DNA of 64,000 nucleotides from Flavisolibacter tropicus (GCF_001644645.1 NZ_CP011390.1:4584001-4648000), one strand, 5' to 3'; counted from the stretch's first letter, positions 43,953 through 52,850 are shown. The notes: generated by a model not told the origin, from the letters alone. A program made the numbers and translations.

Positions 43953-44237
43953 ATGGAAGTAACGGCAGCGGTGTTGTATGATGGTGCATTGGCACACTAC
44001 GACGTAAACATAGAACGAGAAGGCGTATGCGTGGCACGCCTGGCATCTTATAAAGGCAGAAATGGGCAAAAGCCTCCGGAATTTTTAACTATACGAAAGG
44101 AAGGGCGTCATTGGATTAGTGATGAAGGTAGTCGCAACCTGGCGGAGGATATTGGGTATGCTGTAGAGATTAAAGTTCCCAAAGACGTAATGATCGAGAC
44201 CGATCGCCGGAGAACAGGGGAACACCCTGCCGGTTAA
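43953..44237 (+). CDS. Small cytoplasmic protein of unknown function
   Basis: 94 aa from ATG 43953; a TTG at 43890 would add 21 residues. No signal or membrane helix. Alternating strand-like segments (VTAAVLYDGALAHYDVNIER, then PPEFLTIRKEGRHWIS) suggest a small alpha/beta fold. No family is recognised. Confidence 0.6.
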   Translation: MEVTAAVLYDGALAHYDVNIEREGVCVARLASYKGRNGQKPPEFLTIRKEGRHWISDEGSRNLAEDIGYAVEIKVPKDVMIETDRRRTGEHPAG

Positions 44238-44248
44238 TTGCTATCAGA

Positions 44249-44473
44249 CTATAAATATTTGTAGACATTGTTCTTGTAGGTAGTCAGGTCTCCTTCGGTA
44301 GAAAAGGAGTCAAACTTTTCGCGTTGGCCATTGGGATTTTGGCGGACCAGTATAACCGTGCCGCCGCCCACTACCACGCGTTGGGCTCTTTCAAAAATAT
44401 TGTCCAGCGCATCTCTATCGTTTAAAGTTTGCAACTCTTCAATATGACTTACATTGATCACATAATCCTGCAT
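44249..44473 (-). CDS. Small protein of unknown function
   Basis: 74 aa from ATG 44473; the frame is open to 44509. A helical start (MQDYVINVSHIEELQTLNDR) is followed by RVVVGGGTVILVRQNPNGQR, a beta-hairpin-like GGGT loop, and a C-terminal KYL. No domain is recognised. Confidence 0.6.
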   Translation of the reverse strand: MQDYVINVSHIEELQTLNDRDALDNIFERAQRVVVGGGTVILVRQNPNGQREKFDSFSTEGDLTTYKNNVYKYL

Positions 44474-44539
44474 AATACGCTTAATGGCCTTTTGCTTGAA
44501 AAGCAGCAAAGGTATTCATTGGCGAGATTGCCGCATAAA

Positions 44540-44565
44540 AAAACCACTTGTTGCCAAGTGGTTTT
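44540..44565. terminator. Hairpin terminator
   Basis: Perfect 11-bp stem aaaaccacttg / caagtggtttt with loop ttgc. It lies 20 bp beyond the stop of the DUF4382 gene (minus strand). Confidence 0.8.
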
Positions 44566-44584
44566 CTATGTTTTGGGTTAATCA

Positions 44585-45082
44585 TTATTTCAATTTGATA
44601 ACAGGGCGTAGCTTATAGCCGTCCGTTTCTTTTTTTATAGACAGCAGTGCATCAAAGTCAATCAGCAGATTCTCAATGGTCGCATTCAGCTTTTTGTTGA
44701 CTTTGATCTTAAGGCCCGATTCGGAGCCGCTTGGAATAGTGAGTGGATAGGTTTGTCCAGCTTCTGTAATACTGTTGTTTTCTCCTAATACCAGGCGGAT
44801 TTCTTTTACAACATCAGTAGGATAAGTACCTTGAGCAATTAATGTATCTACACCATTTTGAAGGTCGAGTAGATTGTAAATACCGGGCTTAGTGTCCATT
44901 GCTACCCAACTGGCGGTGTCTTTGTCAAACTTGATGTTTACTTGTTTGAGGTCAATATTTACTTCATCCAGTTCCGTAGGGGCATCTGTCATGCGTAATA
45001 GAACGGTGGATTCTTTTTCTTTCTTACAAGCAAATAAAGTGATAGCTAGCACTGAGGAAAGAACAATGTGTTTCATTTTCAT
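44585..45082 (-). CDS. DUF4382 lipoprotein
   Basis: The product is 165 aa with lipobox LFAC near residue 19 and a KKEK spacer. The DUF4382 pattern is clear: VLLRMTDAPTELDEVNIDLK near the start, IYNLLDLQNGVDTLIAQGTY in the middle, EIRLVLGENNSI and LLIDFDALLSI towards the end. These are beta-sandwich surface lipoproteins of unknown function, common in Bacteroidota. It is a single gene with its own terminator. Confidence 0.88.
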   Translation of the reverse strand: MKMKHIVLSSVLAITLFACKKEKESTVLLRMTDAPTELDEVNIDLKQVNIKFDKDTASWVAMDTKPGIYNLLDLQNGVDTLIAQGTYPTDVVKEIRLVLGENNSITEAGQTYPLTIPSGSESGLKIKVNKKLNATIENLLIDFDALLSIKKETDGYKLRPVIKLK

Positions 45083-45307
45083 AGAGTGGTTAGTTTATAA
45101 AACAAATAAAGCGGGTATTTTCCTATAGGTTAGCTTTTACTGTAATGGAAATACTCTTACTGCTTAAACATTGCGTATATGTACAACGGTGATTAGAGTG
45201 GATTTACGCATCCAGGTTTAAGCGGCCTATTAAAAATTTTTTTCTGCTTGTTAATGCTTGATTTTTAGTCGTTTATGCTACAAGGAAAGAGTCCTTTCAA
45301 AAAAATA

Positions 45308-45340
45308 TTTGTTTTATATTTTTTCCTTCTTTTAAATTTG
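45308..45340 (+). promoter_or_regulatory. Bacteroidota-type promoter of the methionine operon
   Basis: TTG (45309-45311, within TTTG) and TAAATTTG (45333-45340) match the -33 and -7 consensus of the primary Bacteroidota sigma factor with 21-bp spacing, placing transcription start just ahead of the riboswitch. Confidence 0.65.
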
Positions 45341-45362
45341 CATCAGTTCTTTTTTACGACAT

Positions 45363-45478
45363 CACTTATCAAGAAAGGCTGAGGGATATGGCCCAATGAA
45401 GCCTTGACAACCTGTCTTGCGACAAGCAAGATAAGGTGCCAACTCCATCACGCGGATTAGCGTGACAGATAAATGAGA
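45363..45478 (+). ncRNA. SAM-I (S-box) riboswitch
   Basis: Core elements are in the right order: P1 5' strand cttatc, then gaaaggctgagggatatggc and ccaatgaagcc (the conserved P2/J region), gacaacctgtcttgcgacaa, aaggtgccaactcc, a P4 hairpin cacgcggattagcgtg, and closing gataaatgag that pairs back to the start. Binding of S-adenosylmethionine is expected to favour the terminator at 45512-45547 and shut off the downstream methionine genes. Confidence 0.93.
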
Positions 45479-45511
45479 TCAAGCTTTCAACATATTCCAC
45501 AACATATTTGT

Positions 45512-45547
45512 AAGCTCTTCCCATTTATCGGAAGAGCTTTTTTTATG
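45512..45547 (+). terminator. Riboswitch expression-platform terminator
   Basis: Stem aagctcttcc / ggaagagctt with an 8-nt loop and a run of seven T, between the aptamer and the first methionine gene. Confidence 0.88.
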
Positions 45548-45609
45548 CCCTTCCGGTAAGTCTTTTTTGATAGGTGTTTTTTATTTCTAAAACCTTAAAA
45601 TCAAAAGAG

Positions 45610-46773
45610 ATGAGCAATACAAAAATTATTCACAGCATACCGATAGATGAACTAACAGGCGCTATTTCCGTTCCTATTTATCAAACATCCACATTCGTTC
45701 AGGAAGCACCAGGTGTAAACAAAGGATTCGATTATGCCCGTACAAACAATCCTACAAGAGCAACGTTAGAAAAAGTCATTGCGCAATTGGAAGAAGGTGC
45801 CGTAGGTGTAGCCTTTGGTAGTGGTCTTGCGGCTATTGATGCTGTGGTAAAACTGCTTCAGTCTGGTGATGAGATCTTGGCAGTCGATGATATCTATGGC
45901 GGTGCGTTTCGCTTATTCACCCAGGTGTATGAAAAGTTTGGTGTTACAGTCAACTATGTTGACAGCACAAATGCTGAGAATGTATTTAACGCCATTACGC
46001 CTAATACAAAATTGATCTGGATTGAATCGCCTACTAATCCAACATTAAAAGTATCTGACATTGCAGCCATCGCCAAGATCGCTAAGGCGTCAGGATGTTT
46101 ACTTTGCGTGGATAATACTTTTGCATCCCCCGTATTACAAAAACCTCTTTCGCTGGGAGCTGATATTGTAATTCATTCAGCAACAAAATATTTGGGCGGT
46201 CATAGCGATTTAATTGCTGGCCTGGTGGTTACAAAAGAGCAGGCGTTAGGCGCAAAGATCAAGTTCTTGCAAAATGCCAGTGGTGCTATACTTGCTCCAT
46301 TTGATAGCTGGCTGGTAATTCGAGGTATTGAGACATTAGGTCTTCGCGTAAAACAACATTGCCTTAATGCGCAACAGGTGGCGGAATATTTGCAAACGCT
46401 TCCGCAAGTGGACAACGTATTTTACCCTGGCTTACCTACACATCCGAATCATGAAATAGCTAAGCAGCAGGCGAAAGGGTTTGGTGGTATCATCTCCTTC
46501 ACATTAAAAGACGACACAGAAGAAGCAGCTATTGCTTTTGTAACCAGCACACGCTTGTTCAAGCTGGCGGAAAGTTTGGGTGGTGTAAAAAGCTTGCTTT
46601 GCCATCCAGCAACCATGACGCATAAATCTATTCCTGTTGAAAAGCGCCAGGCTGCAGGTGTAGCTGATAGCTTGATCCGCCTATCTGTAGGACTGGAAGA
46701 AGCAGAAGACCTGATTGAAGACATCGCTTTTGCTATAAAACAAACTAAGGTGGCCTCTTTTCAAAACGCATAA
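45610..46773 (+). CDS. PLP-dependent trans-sulfuration enzyme (cystathionine gamma-synthase/beta-lyase type)
   Basis: The product is 387 aa from ATG 45610. Cys/Met-metabolism PLP enzyme family: substrate/PLP contact YARTNNPTRATLEK, VAFGSGLAAIDAVV, PLP-ring VDNTFASPVLQKPL, Schiff-base Lys in HSATKYLGGHSDLIAG (~197) and a terminal LIRLSVGLEEAEDL. It could be cystathionine gamma-synthase or cystathionine beta/gamma-lyase. The upstream SAM riboswitch and downstream homoserine dehydrogenase favour methionine synthesis. It is more MetB/MetC-like than the second family member at 54276. Twelve bases separate it from the next gene. Confidence 0.9.
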   Translation: MSNTKIIHSIPIDELTGAISVPIYQTSTFVQEAPGVNKGFDYARTNNPTRATLEKVIAQLEEGAVGVAFGSGLAAIDAVVKLLQSGDEILAVDDIYGGAFRLFTQVYEKFGVTVNYVDSTNAENVFNAITPNTKLIWIESPTNPTLKVSDIAAIAKIAKASGCLLCVDNTFASPVLQKPLSLGADIVIHSATKYLGGHSDLIAGLVVTKEQALGAKIKFLQNASGAILAPFDSWLVIRGIETLGLRVKQHCLNAQQVAEYLQTLPQVDNVFYPGLPTHPNHEIAKQQAKGFGGIISFTLKDDTEEAAIAFVTSTRLFKLAESLGGVKSLLCHPATMTHKSIPVEKRQAAGVADSLIRLSVGLEEAEDLIEDIAFAIKQTKVASFQNA

Positions 46774-46785
46774 AAAAAAGGAACG

Positions 46786-48042
46786 ATGAGTAAACAGTTG
46801 ACTGTAGGATTATTTGGCTTTGGAGTAGTGGGCGAAGGTATTTACCAGGTGTTATTACAAACACCGTCCTTGCAAGCCGCTATCAAAAGAATTTGTATCA
46901 AGCATCCGGATAAAGTAAGAAATGCTCCGGCAGATTTATTTACAACAGATTACAACGCCATATTGAATGATGATGCGATCAATGTTGTGGTAGAATTAAT
47001 TGACGACGCCGACGAAGCGTATAAAATTGTAACAACAGCATTGCGAAAGGGTAAGCATGTGATCAGTGCCAATAAAAAACTGATTGCAGAACATCTGCAG
47101 GAGATCCTGGAGCTACAAGAGCAATCGAATGCTTCATTCCTTTATGAAGCGGCTGTATGTGGTAGTGTGCCTATTATCCGCAACCTGGAAGAGTATTATG
47201 ATAACGACTTGTTGCAAAGTGTTTATGGTATTGTAAATGGATCAACCAATTATATACTAAGTCGCATTGCCTCAGATGGGTTGACGTACCAGGAGGCGCT
47301 GCTACAAGCGCAGCAATTGGGTTTTGCTGAAAGCAATCCGTATCTGGATGTTAGCGGCCGCGATGCTGTAAACAAACTTAGTATACTATTGACACATGCT
47401 TATGGTGTATTAGCCAAGCCCGATAAACTTCTATATAAAGGCATTGATCATTTGCAAGCTGCCGATATTCATTATGCAAAAGAGAAAGGGTATAAGATAA
47501 AGCTGGTAGCGCAAGCAGTGAAAGTAGGTGCGAATAAAATTGCAGCTTTTGTATTGCCGCAATTTGTAACTACCGACAATCAACTCTATAATGTAAATAA
47601 TGAGTTCAATGGCGTAACACTGGAAAGTAAGTTGGCTGACCGTCAATTCTTATATGGCAAAGGTGCGGGGCGCTTCCCCACATCATCTGCAGTGATCAGC
47701 GATCTTTCGGCTTTGCGTTATCAATACCGTTATGAATATAAAAAGCTTAACAGCCCTGTTGAACATACTTTAACAACCGACTACTTTCTGAAAGTATATG
47801 TTGGTTTTGAAAGTTGGGCAGATATTAATAAATGGGACTTTGAGTCGATAGAAGCTCTCTATAGCACTGAACATCGACAGCATCTGATTGGTCTTATCCA
47901 TGCTGAAAAATTAGCAGAGGCTGAATGGGCAAATGCTGAAAATGTATCTGTTATTGCCTGCCCTGAAGCTATCGTACAGAAAGAAGCCCTGGTGAAAAAA
48001 TCACTGAAAAAGATAAGCCTGCAACTGGCAGGAGTTAATTAG
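46786..48042 (+). CDS. hom: Homoserine dehydrogenase
   Basis: The product is 418 aa. N-terminal NAD(P) Rossmann motif GLFGFGVVGEGIYQVLL; VISANKKLIAEH in the cofactor region; EAAVCGSVPIIRNLEEYY and GIVNGSTNYILSRI at the substrate site; catalytic Lys in GRDAVNKLSILL (~205). It reduces aspartate semialdehyde to homoserine, the branch point to methionine and threonine. No fused aspartokinase is present and I see no clear ACT domain. Second gene of the SAM-riboswitch operon, so this copy supplies homoserine for methionine. Confidence 0.93.
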   Translation: MSKQLTVGLFGFGVVGEGIYQVLLQTPSLQAAIKRICIKHPDKVRNAPADLFTTDYNAILNDDAINVVVELIDDADEAYKIVTTALRKGKHVISANKKLIAEHLQEILELQEQSNASFLYEAAVCGSVPIIRNLEEYYDNDLLQSVYGIVNGSTNYILSRIASDGLTYQEALLQAQQLGFAESNPYLDVSGRDAVNKLSILLTHAYGVLAKPDKLLYKGIDHLQAADIHYAKEKGYKIKLVAQAVKVGANKIAAFVLPQFVTTDNQLYNVNNEFNGVTLESKLADRQFLYGKGAGRFPTSSAVISDLSALRYQYRYEYKKLNSPVEHTLTTDYFLKVYVGFESWADINKWDFESIEALYSTEHRQHLIGLIHAEKLAEAEWANAENVSVIACPEAIVQKEALVKKSLKKISLQLAGVN

Positions 48043-48049
48043 TGATCAC

Positions 48050-48175
48050 TAAAGATCGGGAATCGGCTATCGGGAGTCGGCAAACAGCAATTGAGAATGG
48101 GGAGATGCTTTTCGAAGTAAATCCTTTCAAGGGCCTGTTTAGGAAGATTCTCTTCCGATTACCGATTGCCGGTGC
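48050..48175. repeat. 'cgggaatcggc' dispersed repeat
   Basis: gatcgggaatcggctatcgg, agtcggcaaacagcaattga and ttccgattaccgattgccgg match the phrase family at 4631-4797, partly inverted. Confidence 0.6.
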
Positions 48176-48217
48176 ACCTTGTTTAATTTTGCACTCTCTA
48201 TAATTTAAGGTTTAAAA

Positions 48218-48246
48218 GAAAGCCCCGCTAAGCGGGGCCTCTTTTT
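48218..48246. terminator. GC-rich hairpin terminator between convergent genes
   Basis: agccccgct / agcggggcct stem followed by cttttt, ending the hom operon and facing the kinase gene 3' end. Confidence 0.75.
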
Positions 48247-48257
48247 CTTAAGTTGAA

Positions 48258-49700
48258 TTAGTTAAGAGACGGCGTATTTATTATACAGTCTTCCTGTGAT
48301 AAGGGCAAGGTGAAAGAAATGGTACTGCCATTTCCAATTTTACTTTCAATAAAAAGTTGTCCACCATTGCGGTTCAGAAAGTCCTTGCAAAGCATAAGAC
48401 CTAAACCAGTACCAGTTTCGTTGGCTGTGCCTTTAGTGGTAAAGTAGTTATTGGTATTGATTTTCTTTAAATCTTCTGAACTGATGCCGGTTCCTGTATC
48501 TTCCACATATACTTCTATAAAGTCGTCGCAATGATTCACGCCTACTTCAATACGCCCGCTTTCAGGTGTGAATTTGATGGCATTGGAGATCAGGTTGCGA
48601 AGTACAAGGCTGATCATTTCTCTGTCAGCAAATGCGTATACGGCTCCTTTGTTATAATGTTCCAGGTGAATATTTTTAGACACGGCCTGTGAGTGCAAAA
48701 GTTGGATGACCTCTTTGATAAGTAGTTGCACATCTACTTCTTTACTTTGAATAGAGTAAGAGGTCATTTGTGTTTTAGCCCATTGCAGCAGATTCTCCAT
48801 TAATCCCACCGTGTAATTCAGGTCTGCCACTACTTGAGGCACAAATGCTTTCACTTCTTCTGCAGGTATATTCTGTTTTTCAATCTGGGTGAATAAACTG
48901 CGCAACGCATAAATAGGCGTTTTTAAATCATGTGCGATTACTGAGAAGAGTTTTGTCTTTAACGCATTCAGTTCAGCAAATTCATTTTTCTGTTGCTGTA
49001 TATCACGATTAATATGGTGTAGGGTTCTGTTGCGGCGCAGTAAGCGAAACTGGTAGCTATTATTTTCACGTTTAATCAAGAATAAGCCATGATAGATAAA
49101 TATTACAGCTAAAGCTTGATTGAAGCGATACATACCCAGGTTGGCAGTAGCCAGTCCATATTGGCGTTGGTGCCATATTACGGTGAGCATGTAATAGCTG
49201 ACCATTGAAAAACCGATGGTAAACAGTATATGTCCAATATCCCGTAAGAAGAAAACAGATAATATGCCGTACAGCACAAAGAACAATTCATTGCCAATGT
49301 TCATACCATTAAGGTATACTACACAGGTTAGAAAGGGGTAGAGTGCGAAGTACATGATCAAGGCAATTTCATGTAACTGCCGGTGGTTCAGATATAAAAC
49401 CAACACGCTAGCCATTGCTGGTAAGCACGCAACGATAAGCGCGGAGTAAGGAAGATATTGATTGCCTATCAAGCCTATGGCTGGAACAAGGATACCCGTT
49501 ACTAATTGGAGGAAGTTAAGCAGGTTGAAAATGCCAAGCTTCCGTTTCTCGTAATCATCCATACCAGCTGTGTACCCAATCAGCTTAACGCGATGGATAA
49601 ATTGAGACGTAATGGGCATGATACGCTCCAGGTGAAAGGCAATGTCAATCGTTCGAAGCTTTCCCTGCAAGGAATGCAGGCGATGCAAAATAAATTCCAT
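48258..49700 (-). CDS. Multi-pass membrane sensor histidine kinase
   Basis: The product is 480 aa from ATG 49700; ATG 49619, preceded by GGAG, is a good alternative giving 453 aa. Six hydrophobic helices (about 60-215, for example LPYSALIVACLPAMASVLVL) form the sensor part. A coiled linker leads to HisKA with phospho-His in FSVIAHDLKTPIYALRSLF (~255) and HATPase_c: NLISNAIKFTPESG, VEDTGTGISSED and GTGLGLMLCKDFL. No receiver or regulator gene is adjacent, so it is an orphan kinase that may feed one of the stand-alone receivers. Confidence 0.9.
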   Translation of the reverse strand: MEFILHRLHSLQGKLRTIDIAFHLERIMPITSQFIHRVKLIGYTAGMDDYEKRKLGIFNLLNFLQLVTGILVPAIGLIGNQYLPYSALIVACLPAMASVLVLYLNHRQLHEIALIMYFALYPFLTCVVYLNGMNIGNELFFVLYGILSVFFLRDIGHILFTIGFSMVSYYMLTVIWHQRQYGLATANLGMYRFNQALAVIFIYHGLFLIKRENNSYQFRLLRRNRTLHHINRDIQQQKNEFAELNALKTKLFSVIAHDLKTPIYALRSLFTQIEKQNIPAEEVKAFVPQVVADLNYTVGLMENLLQWAKTQMTSYSIQSKEVDVQLLIKEVIQLLHSQAVSKNIHLEHYNKGAVYAFADREMISLVLRNLISNAIKFTPESGRIEVGVNHCDDFIEVYVEDTGTGISSEDLKKINTNNYFTTKGTANETGTGLGLMLCKDFLNRNGGQLFIESKIGNGSTISFTLPLSQEDCIINTPSLN

Positions 49701-49988
49701 AGGCAAACGCAGTTAGCGTCGCGACAAGATAAGTAAACTTTAATGATTACTTAAATGTATTGTAGGCGGGTTAAGGGTTTGTAGTTAAATCGTGGTAGTT
49801 AGGCTTTGTAAAACGGTCTTATATTACCGGGGCCTGCCTGCGGTTATTACTTAGAGGAGCTATTTGGCAGTGGCCACAAAAATGATGGAATAGTACTTGT
49901 AACCTATTAATCGACTGGGAAATATTCTAGTTTTGACCGCCGCTTCCTGCTTAGGCGGTTTGTACTTCCACTAAACGCTATATAAATT

Positions 49989-50774
49989 ATGAATCACCAA
50001 CGCTGCTTACACTATGTTTTAGGTCTTTTACTGTTAGTAATCACCTCTTTTTCGCCAGTATGTGCACAGGATTTCAGAGTCTTAACACCGGTTGAGTCTG
50101 CTTATTTTAAAAAAGTAAATGACATCATACGCAAGACCATGCCTACACAGATCGGTACGATGAAACTTGTTCAAATGGACTTGGTGGATGCCAGCACCAC
50201 TGAAAAAACAATGCTTGCTGAACATCCGAAAAATAAGGGGCCCTATAGATTGGGTTGTTCTATTGAATATGGTAAAACAATTGACCAAGTAAAAACAGAC
50301 TCCAAGCTGGAAGAAGCCATTAACAAGGCCTTGAACGATGGTAATGAAGCAAAAGAAAGAGAACTGAATGATAAGATGTCACAAGTGGTATCCGAGCAGC
50401 GCTGCCGTGTAGACATCATGATAAATTACGATTTACTCAATTTCAATTATGTAAAGGGCAAGGTGATACCTATGCCGATAAAGGATGCTGTAGCCTATCG
50501 TAGCCTGTTTACGGAGGATGTAGGGGAAGGCGTTACCTATTTGATAGGCACCTATGTAGGTGTAGGCGAATTTAAAGCAGCTAAAAATCAACCCTTCGAA
50601 GGAACTGATGGAGGTGTTTTTGAAGCAGAAGCAAAAAAAGAGGCTACTGAGGAAATGACCATTGAAAACGTTGTATTTCGGATTTATGCCGCTCCAGCTA
50701 TTGCCGACCAGCTAATTAAACAAATGGATATTGCTGGTTTGAAGGCTATCTTGGGTAAAAAGCTAACTCCCTAA
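49989..50774 (+). CDS. Secreted protein of unknown function
   Basis: The product is 261 aa. Signal peptide LHYVLGLLLLVITSFSPVCA cleaves before QDF. The mature protein is charged with a helical N-terminal third (ESAYFKKVNDIIRKTMP) and a later beta-rich part (GVTYLIGTYVGVGEFKAAKN). No family is recognised. A perfect palindromic terminator follows 17 bp after the stop. Confidence 0.7.
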   Translation: MNHQRCLHYVLGLLLLVITSFSPVCAQDFRVLTPVESAYFKKVNDIIRKTMPTQIGTMKLVQMDLVDASTTEKTMLAEHPKNKGPYRLGCSIEYGKTIDQVKTDSKLEEAINKALNDGNEAKERELNDKMSQVVSEQRCRVDIMINYDLLNFNYVKGKVIPMPIKDAVAYRSLFTEDVGEGVTYLIGTYVGVGEFKAAKNQPFEGTDGGVFEAEAKKEATEEMTIENVVFRIYAAPAIADQLIKQMDIAGLKAILGKKLTP

Positions 50775-50791
50775 TAACTGACAAGAAAGAG

Positions 50792-50821
50792 ATAAAAGGC
50801 GCATGATCATGCGCCTTTTAT
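50792..50821 (+). terminator. Perfect 30-bp palindromic terminator
   Basis: ataaaaggcgcatga pairs completely with tcatgcgccttttat, followed by tatt. Confidence 0.85.
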
Positions 50822-50850
50822 TATTGGGATCATTGCCATTTATAGGATAC

Positions 50851-51110
50851 TCTTTTCCCAGACGAGTCTCACTTCCTGGCTTTTGTGTTGCAGGTGTGGA
50901 CTTGGCGGCCATGCACCAGCAGTCTGCTACTTCTTATGGGGCAAACCCACATCCTTACGCCGTTCTTGGTGTTGAGGCGAAGGGTATGAGTCTGGCTTAC
51001 CAACAACTTTTACTGTCAGGCATAGTTTTCCAAAAGAATTGGAGCTTATTAAGTTCAGTTGTTGGTGCAACATCCGAACAAGGGCTAGGAGGAACACCAA
51101 CAATGGCGTA
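50851..51110. repeat. Repeat X, left copy, with an extended nested-palindrome region
   Basis: Bases 50851-50973 recur at 52492-52614 with five mismatches in 123 bp. Inside it ggtgtggacttggcggccat (50893-50912) pairs imperfectly with atggggcaaacccacatcc (50936-50954). Beyond the shared part, ttggtgtt / aacaccaa (50966-50973, 51093-51100) and accaacaact / agttgttggt (50999-51008, 51057-51066) nest. No protein family is visible in any frame. Confidence 0.8.
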
Positions 51111-51224
51111 AAAGGCCTGTGCTTCTGATGAAAAGCGCCTAATCAGTGATGAAAAATATTTGCCCAACAAGGACTCTTTAGAAATCTTTCTTATATTAAT
51201 GTGATATAACCGAAACCTCCATTT

Positions 51225-52463
51225 ATGCTAATGCTAGCCCGGAAAAATGATAAAGCCAGTTCAGTCCCTCTTTTTAAAAAAAATCATCTCACTGGAAAGT
51301 TGATTTTTAATTTGCTCTTCCTCTTCATTTTTTCATTTTTATCTTCAGCACAAACCATAGGTTCTAAAGTTTCGTTTAAGGGTACCGATGGAAGAACTTA
51401 TACCGGTATCATTAAGGAAATAAAAGGTAACCAGTACAAAATAAAATACGATAGTTACGATTACGAAGCCTGGGCTCAGCAGAGTCAGTTCACCCTTTTA
51501 AATAATACCAATGCAAATATCATCAGCATCGGTACGAGGATTTCATTTCCCGGAACAGATGGAAAAACATATACAGGTATTATAAAAGAGATACAGGGCA
51601 ACCAATATAAAGTAAAATATGATGGTTACGACTTTGAAGCTTGGTTACAGCGAAATCAATTCACGGTGATCGGGGAAAATACTATAGCCACACCTGAAAT
51701 TAAGCAACCTGCAAAAAATGGTGATTGGAAAGTAGGCGATAAAGTAGAAGCGTATGATATGTATAAGGACAAGTGGTATAATGGAACAATTACTATTGTT
51801 TTAACTGATTATAATCCGCAGCAGTGGCGGGTAACGTTTGATAACCCGAAGGAACACACGTTTGAATACTTGTCATTAACAGCTCAGCAAATAAGACCTA
51901 GAGGAATAAGGGGCGCCGCTTTTACATTGAATACCCGTGTTGATGCCTATTATGCTTCCGGTACACCCAAAGGAAGAGCCACGATTATTGAGATAAAAGA
52001 TAACGGAAGGTATAAAGTGCACTACGACGGATGCGGTGCATACCGCGACGAAGAAGTGGACTGGAGCCAGGTTAAACCGGAGTCTACTGTTTCATCAAAC
52101 CACACTGACATCACAGCCCTGTATGGCAAATGGGCTATGTTTGTGTATGGTTACCCAAACACCGTAATTCATGGAGACAATGTTTACAGGGAGTATAGTA
52201 TGGGTGCGAAAGCACCTCCGCTGCAAATAAATGCTGACGGTACTTATGTGTGGTATGATGAATACAATAAACCTCCGGTAAAAGGAAATTGGGCAACACA
52301 TGCAAAGATTGAAGGATTAACAATGGGTACAGAAGCTGAAAATGGAATTGTGCTTAAGGATTCACATGGTGTTCTCTGGAAAATTCATAAAGACAGGCAG
52401 GACCACATTGAGGCTAGAACCATGTGCAGTGGAACAACACAAGGAGGAACGAGAATTAGATAA
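51225..52463 (+). CDS. Secreted protein with four Tudor/agenet-like beta-barrel repeats
   Basis: The product is 412 aa. A ~25-residue polar leader precedes the hydrophobic signal LIFNLLFLFIFSFLSSA. Two near-identical ~48-residue repeats follow (IGSKVSFKGTDGRTYTGIIK and IGTRISFPGTDGKTYTGIIK, each ending EAW-Q--QFT), then two divergent ones (WKVGDKVEAYDMYKDKWYNG and LNTRVDAYYASGTPKGRATI). The pattern of strand, GTI/GII, Y-V-Y/F-D resembles agenet/Tudor or SH3-like barrels. A C-terminal ~110-residue domain with ITALYGKWAMFVYG follows. In eukaryotes agenet/Tudor modules read methylated proteins; an exported bacterial version probably binds something else. Direct repeats X flank the gene. Confidence 0.8.
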   Translation: MLMLARKNDKASSVPLFKKNHLTGKLIFNLLFLFIFSFLSSAQTIGSKVSFKGTDGRTYTGIIKEIKGNQYKIKYDSYDYEAWAQQSQFTLLNNTNANIISIGTRISFPGTDGKTYTGIIKEIQGNQYKVKYDGYDFEAWLQRNQFTVIGENTIATPEIKQPAKNGDWKVGDKVEAYDMYKDKWYNGTITIVLTDYNPQQWRVTFDNPKEHTFEYLSLTAQQIRPRGIRGAAFTLNTRVDAYYASGTPKGRATIIEIKDNGRYKVHYDGCGAYRDEEVDWSQVKPESTVSSNHTDITALYGKWAMFVYGYPNTVIHGDNVYREYSMGAKAPPLQINADGTYVWYDEYNKPPVKGNWATHAKIEGLTMGTEAENGIVLKDSHGVLWKIHKDRQDHIEARTMCSGTTQGGTRIR

Positions 52464-52491
52464 AAATTAATTTAATTAAGAGTAGACAGCT

Positions 52492-52614
52492 TCTTTTCCC
52501 CGACGAGTCTCACTTCCTGGCTTCTGTGTAGCAGGTGTGGACTTGGCGGCCATGCACTAGCAGTCTGCTACTTCTTATGGGGCAAACCCACATCCTTACG
52601 CTGTTCTTGGTGTT
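52492..52614. repeat. Repeat X, right copy
   Basis: Same 123-bp element and orientation as at 50851-50973, about 96% identical by eye. The imperfect palindrome is conserved, and the central tagcag-t-ctgcta is perfect here. The flanking sequence after it differs from the left copy. Confidence 0.85.
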
Positions 52615-52700
52615 CCATCGGGCTTTGTGCTGTGGCTGCATCAACAGCAAAACGTACATAAATCTTATGGACAAGATGTAATTAAATATATACCTACGGA

Positions 52701-52724
52701 AAAGCCCCTTTTTGAAGGGGCTTT
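52701..52724 (+). terminator. Hairpin terminator
   Basis: aaagcccc / ggggcttt with an 8-nt loop, followed by ctattt, downstream of the Tudor-like gene and right repeat X. Confidence 0.75.
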
Positions 52725-52850
52725 CTATTTTAAAGAATAAAGTATTACATACTTCCTTTTTCCGGACATATATCCGCTGCGTTGCTTTGTTCAGTTGCAC
52801 AGACCCAGCGTAGAAGACGGATACAAGAAAGCTTGCAATCTAGTCCTAAT

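Noticed and set aside
50803..51111. Open reading frame of 102 codons over repeat X
   Set aside because: It begins inside the preceding terminator palindrome, covers the structured repeat and has no coding character. The equivalent frame is broken in the right copy.
52699..52756. Terminator followed at the same distance by ttacatacttc, as at the icmF 3' end, hinting at a third icmF remnant
   Set aside because: Only the common hairpin and about 11 bases agree, and the upstream codons do not resemble IcmF. Too short to distinguish from chance.
52510..52800. Open reading frame of 96 codons on the minus strand across the right copy of repeat X
   Set aside because: It is composed of the repeat, a terminator and spacer sequence, with no family resemblance.
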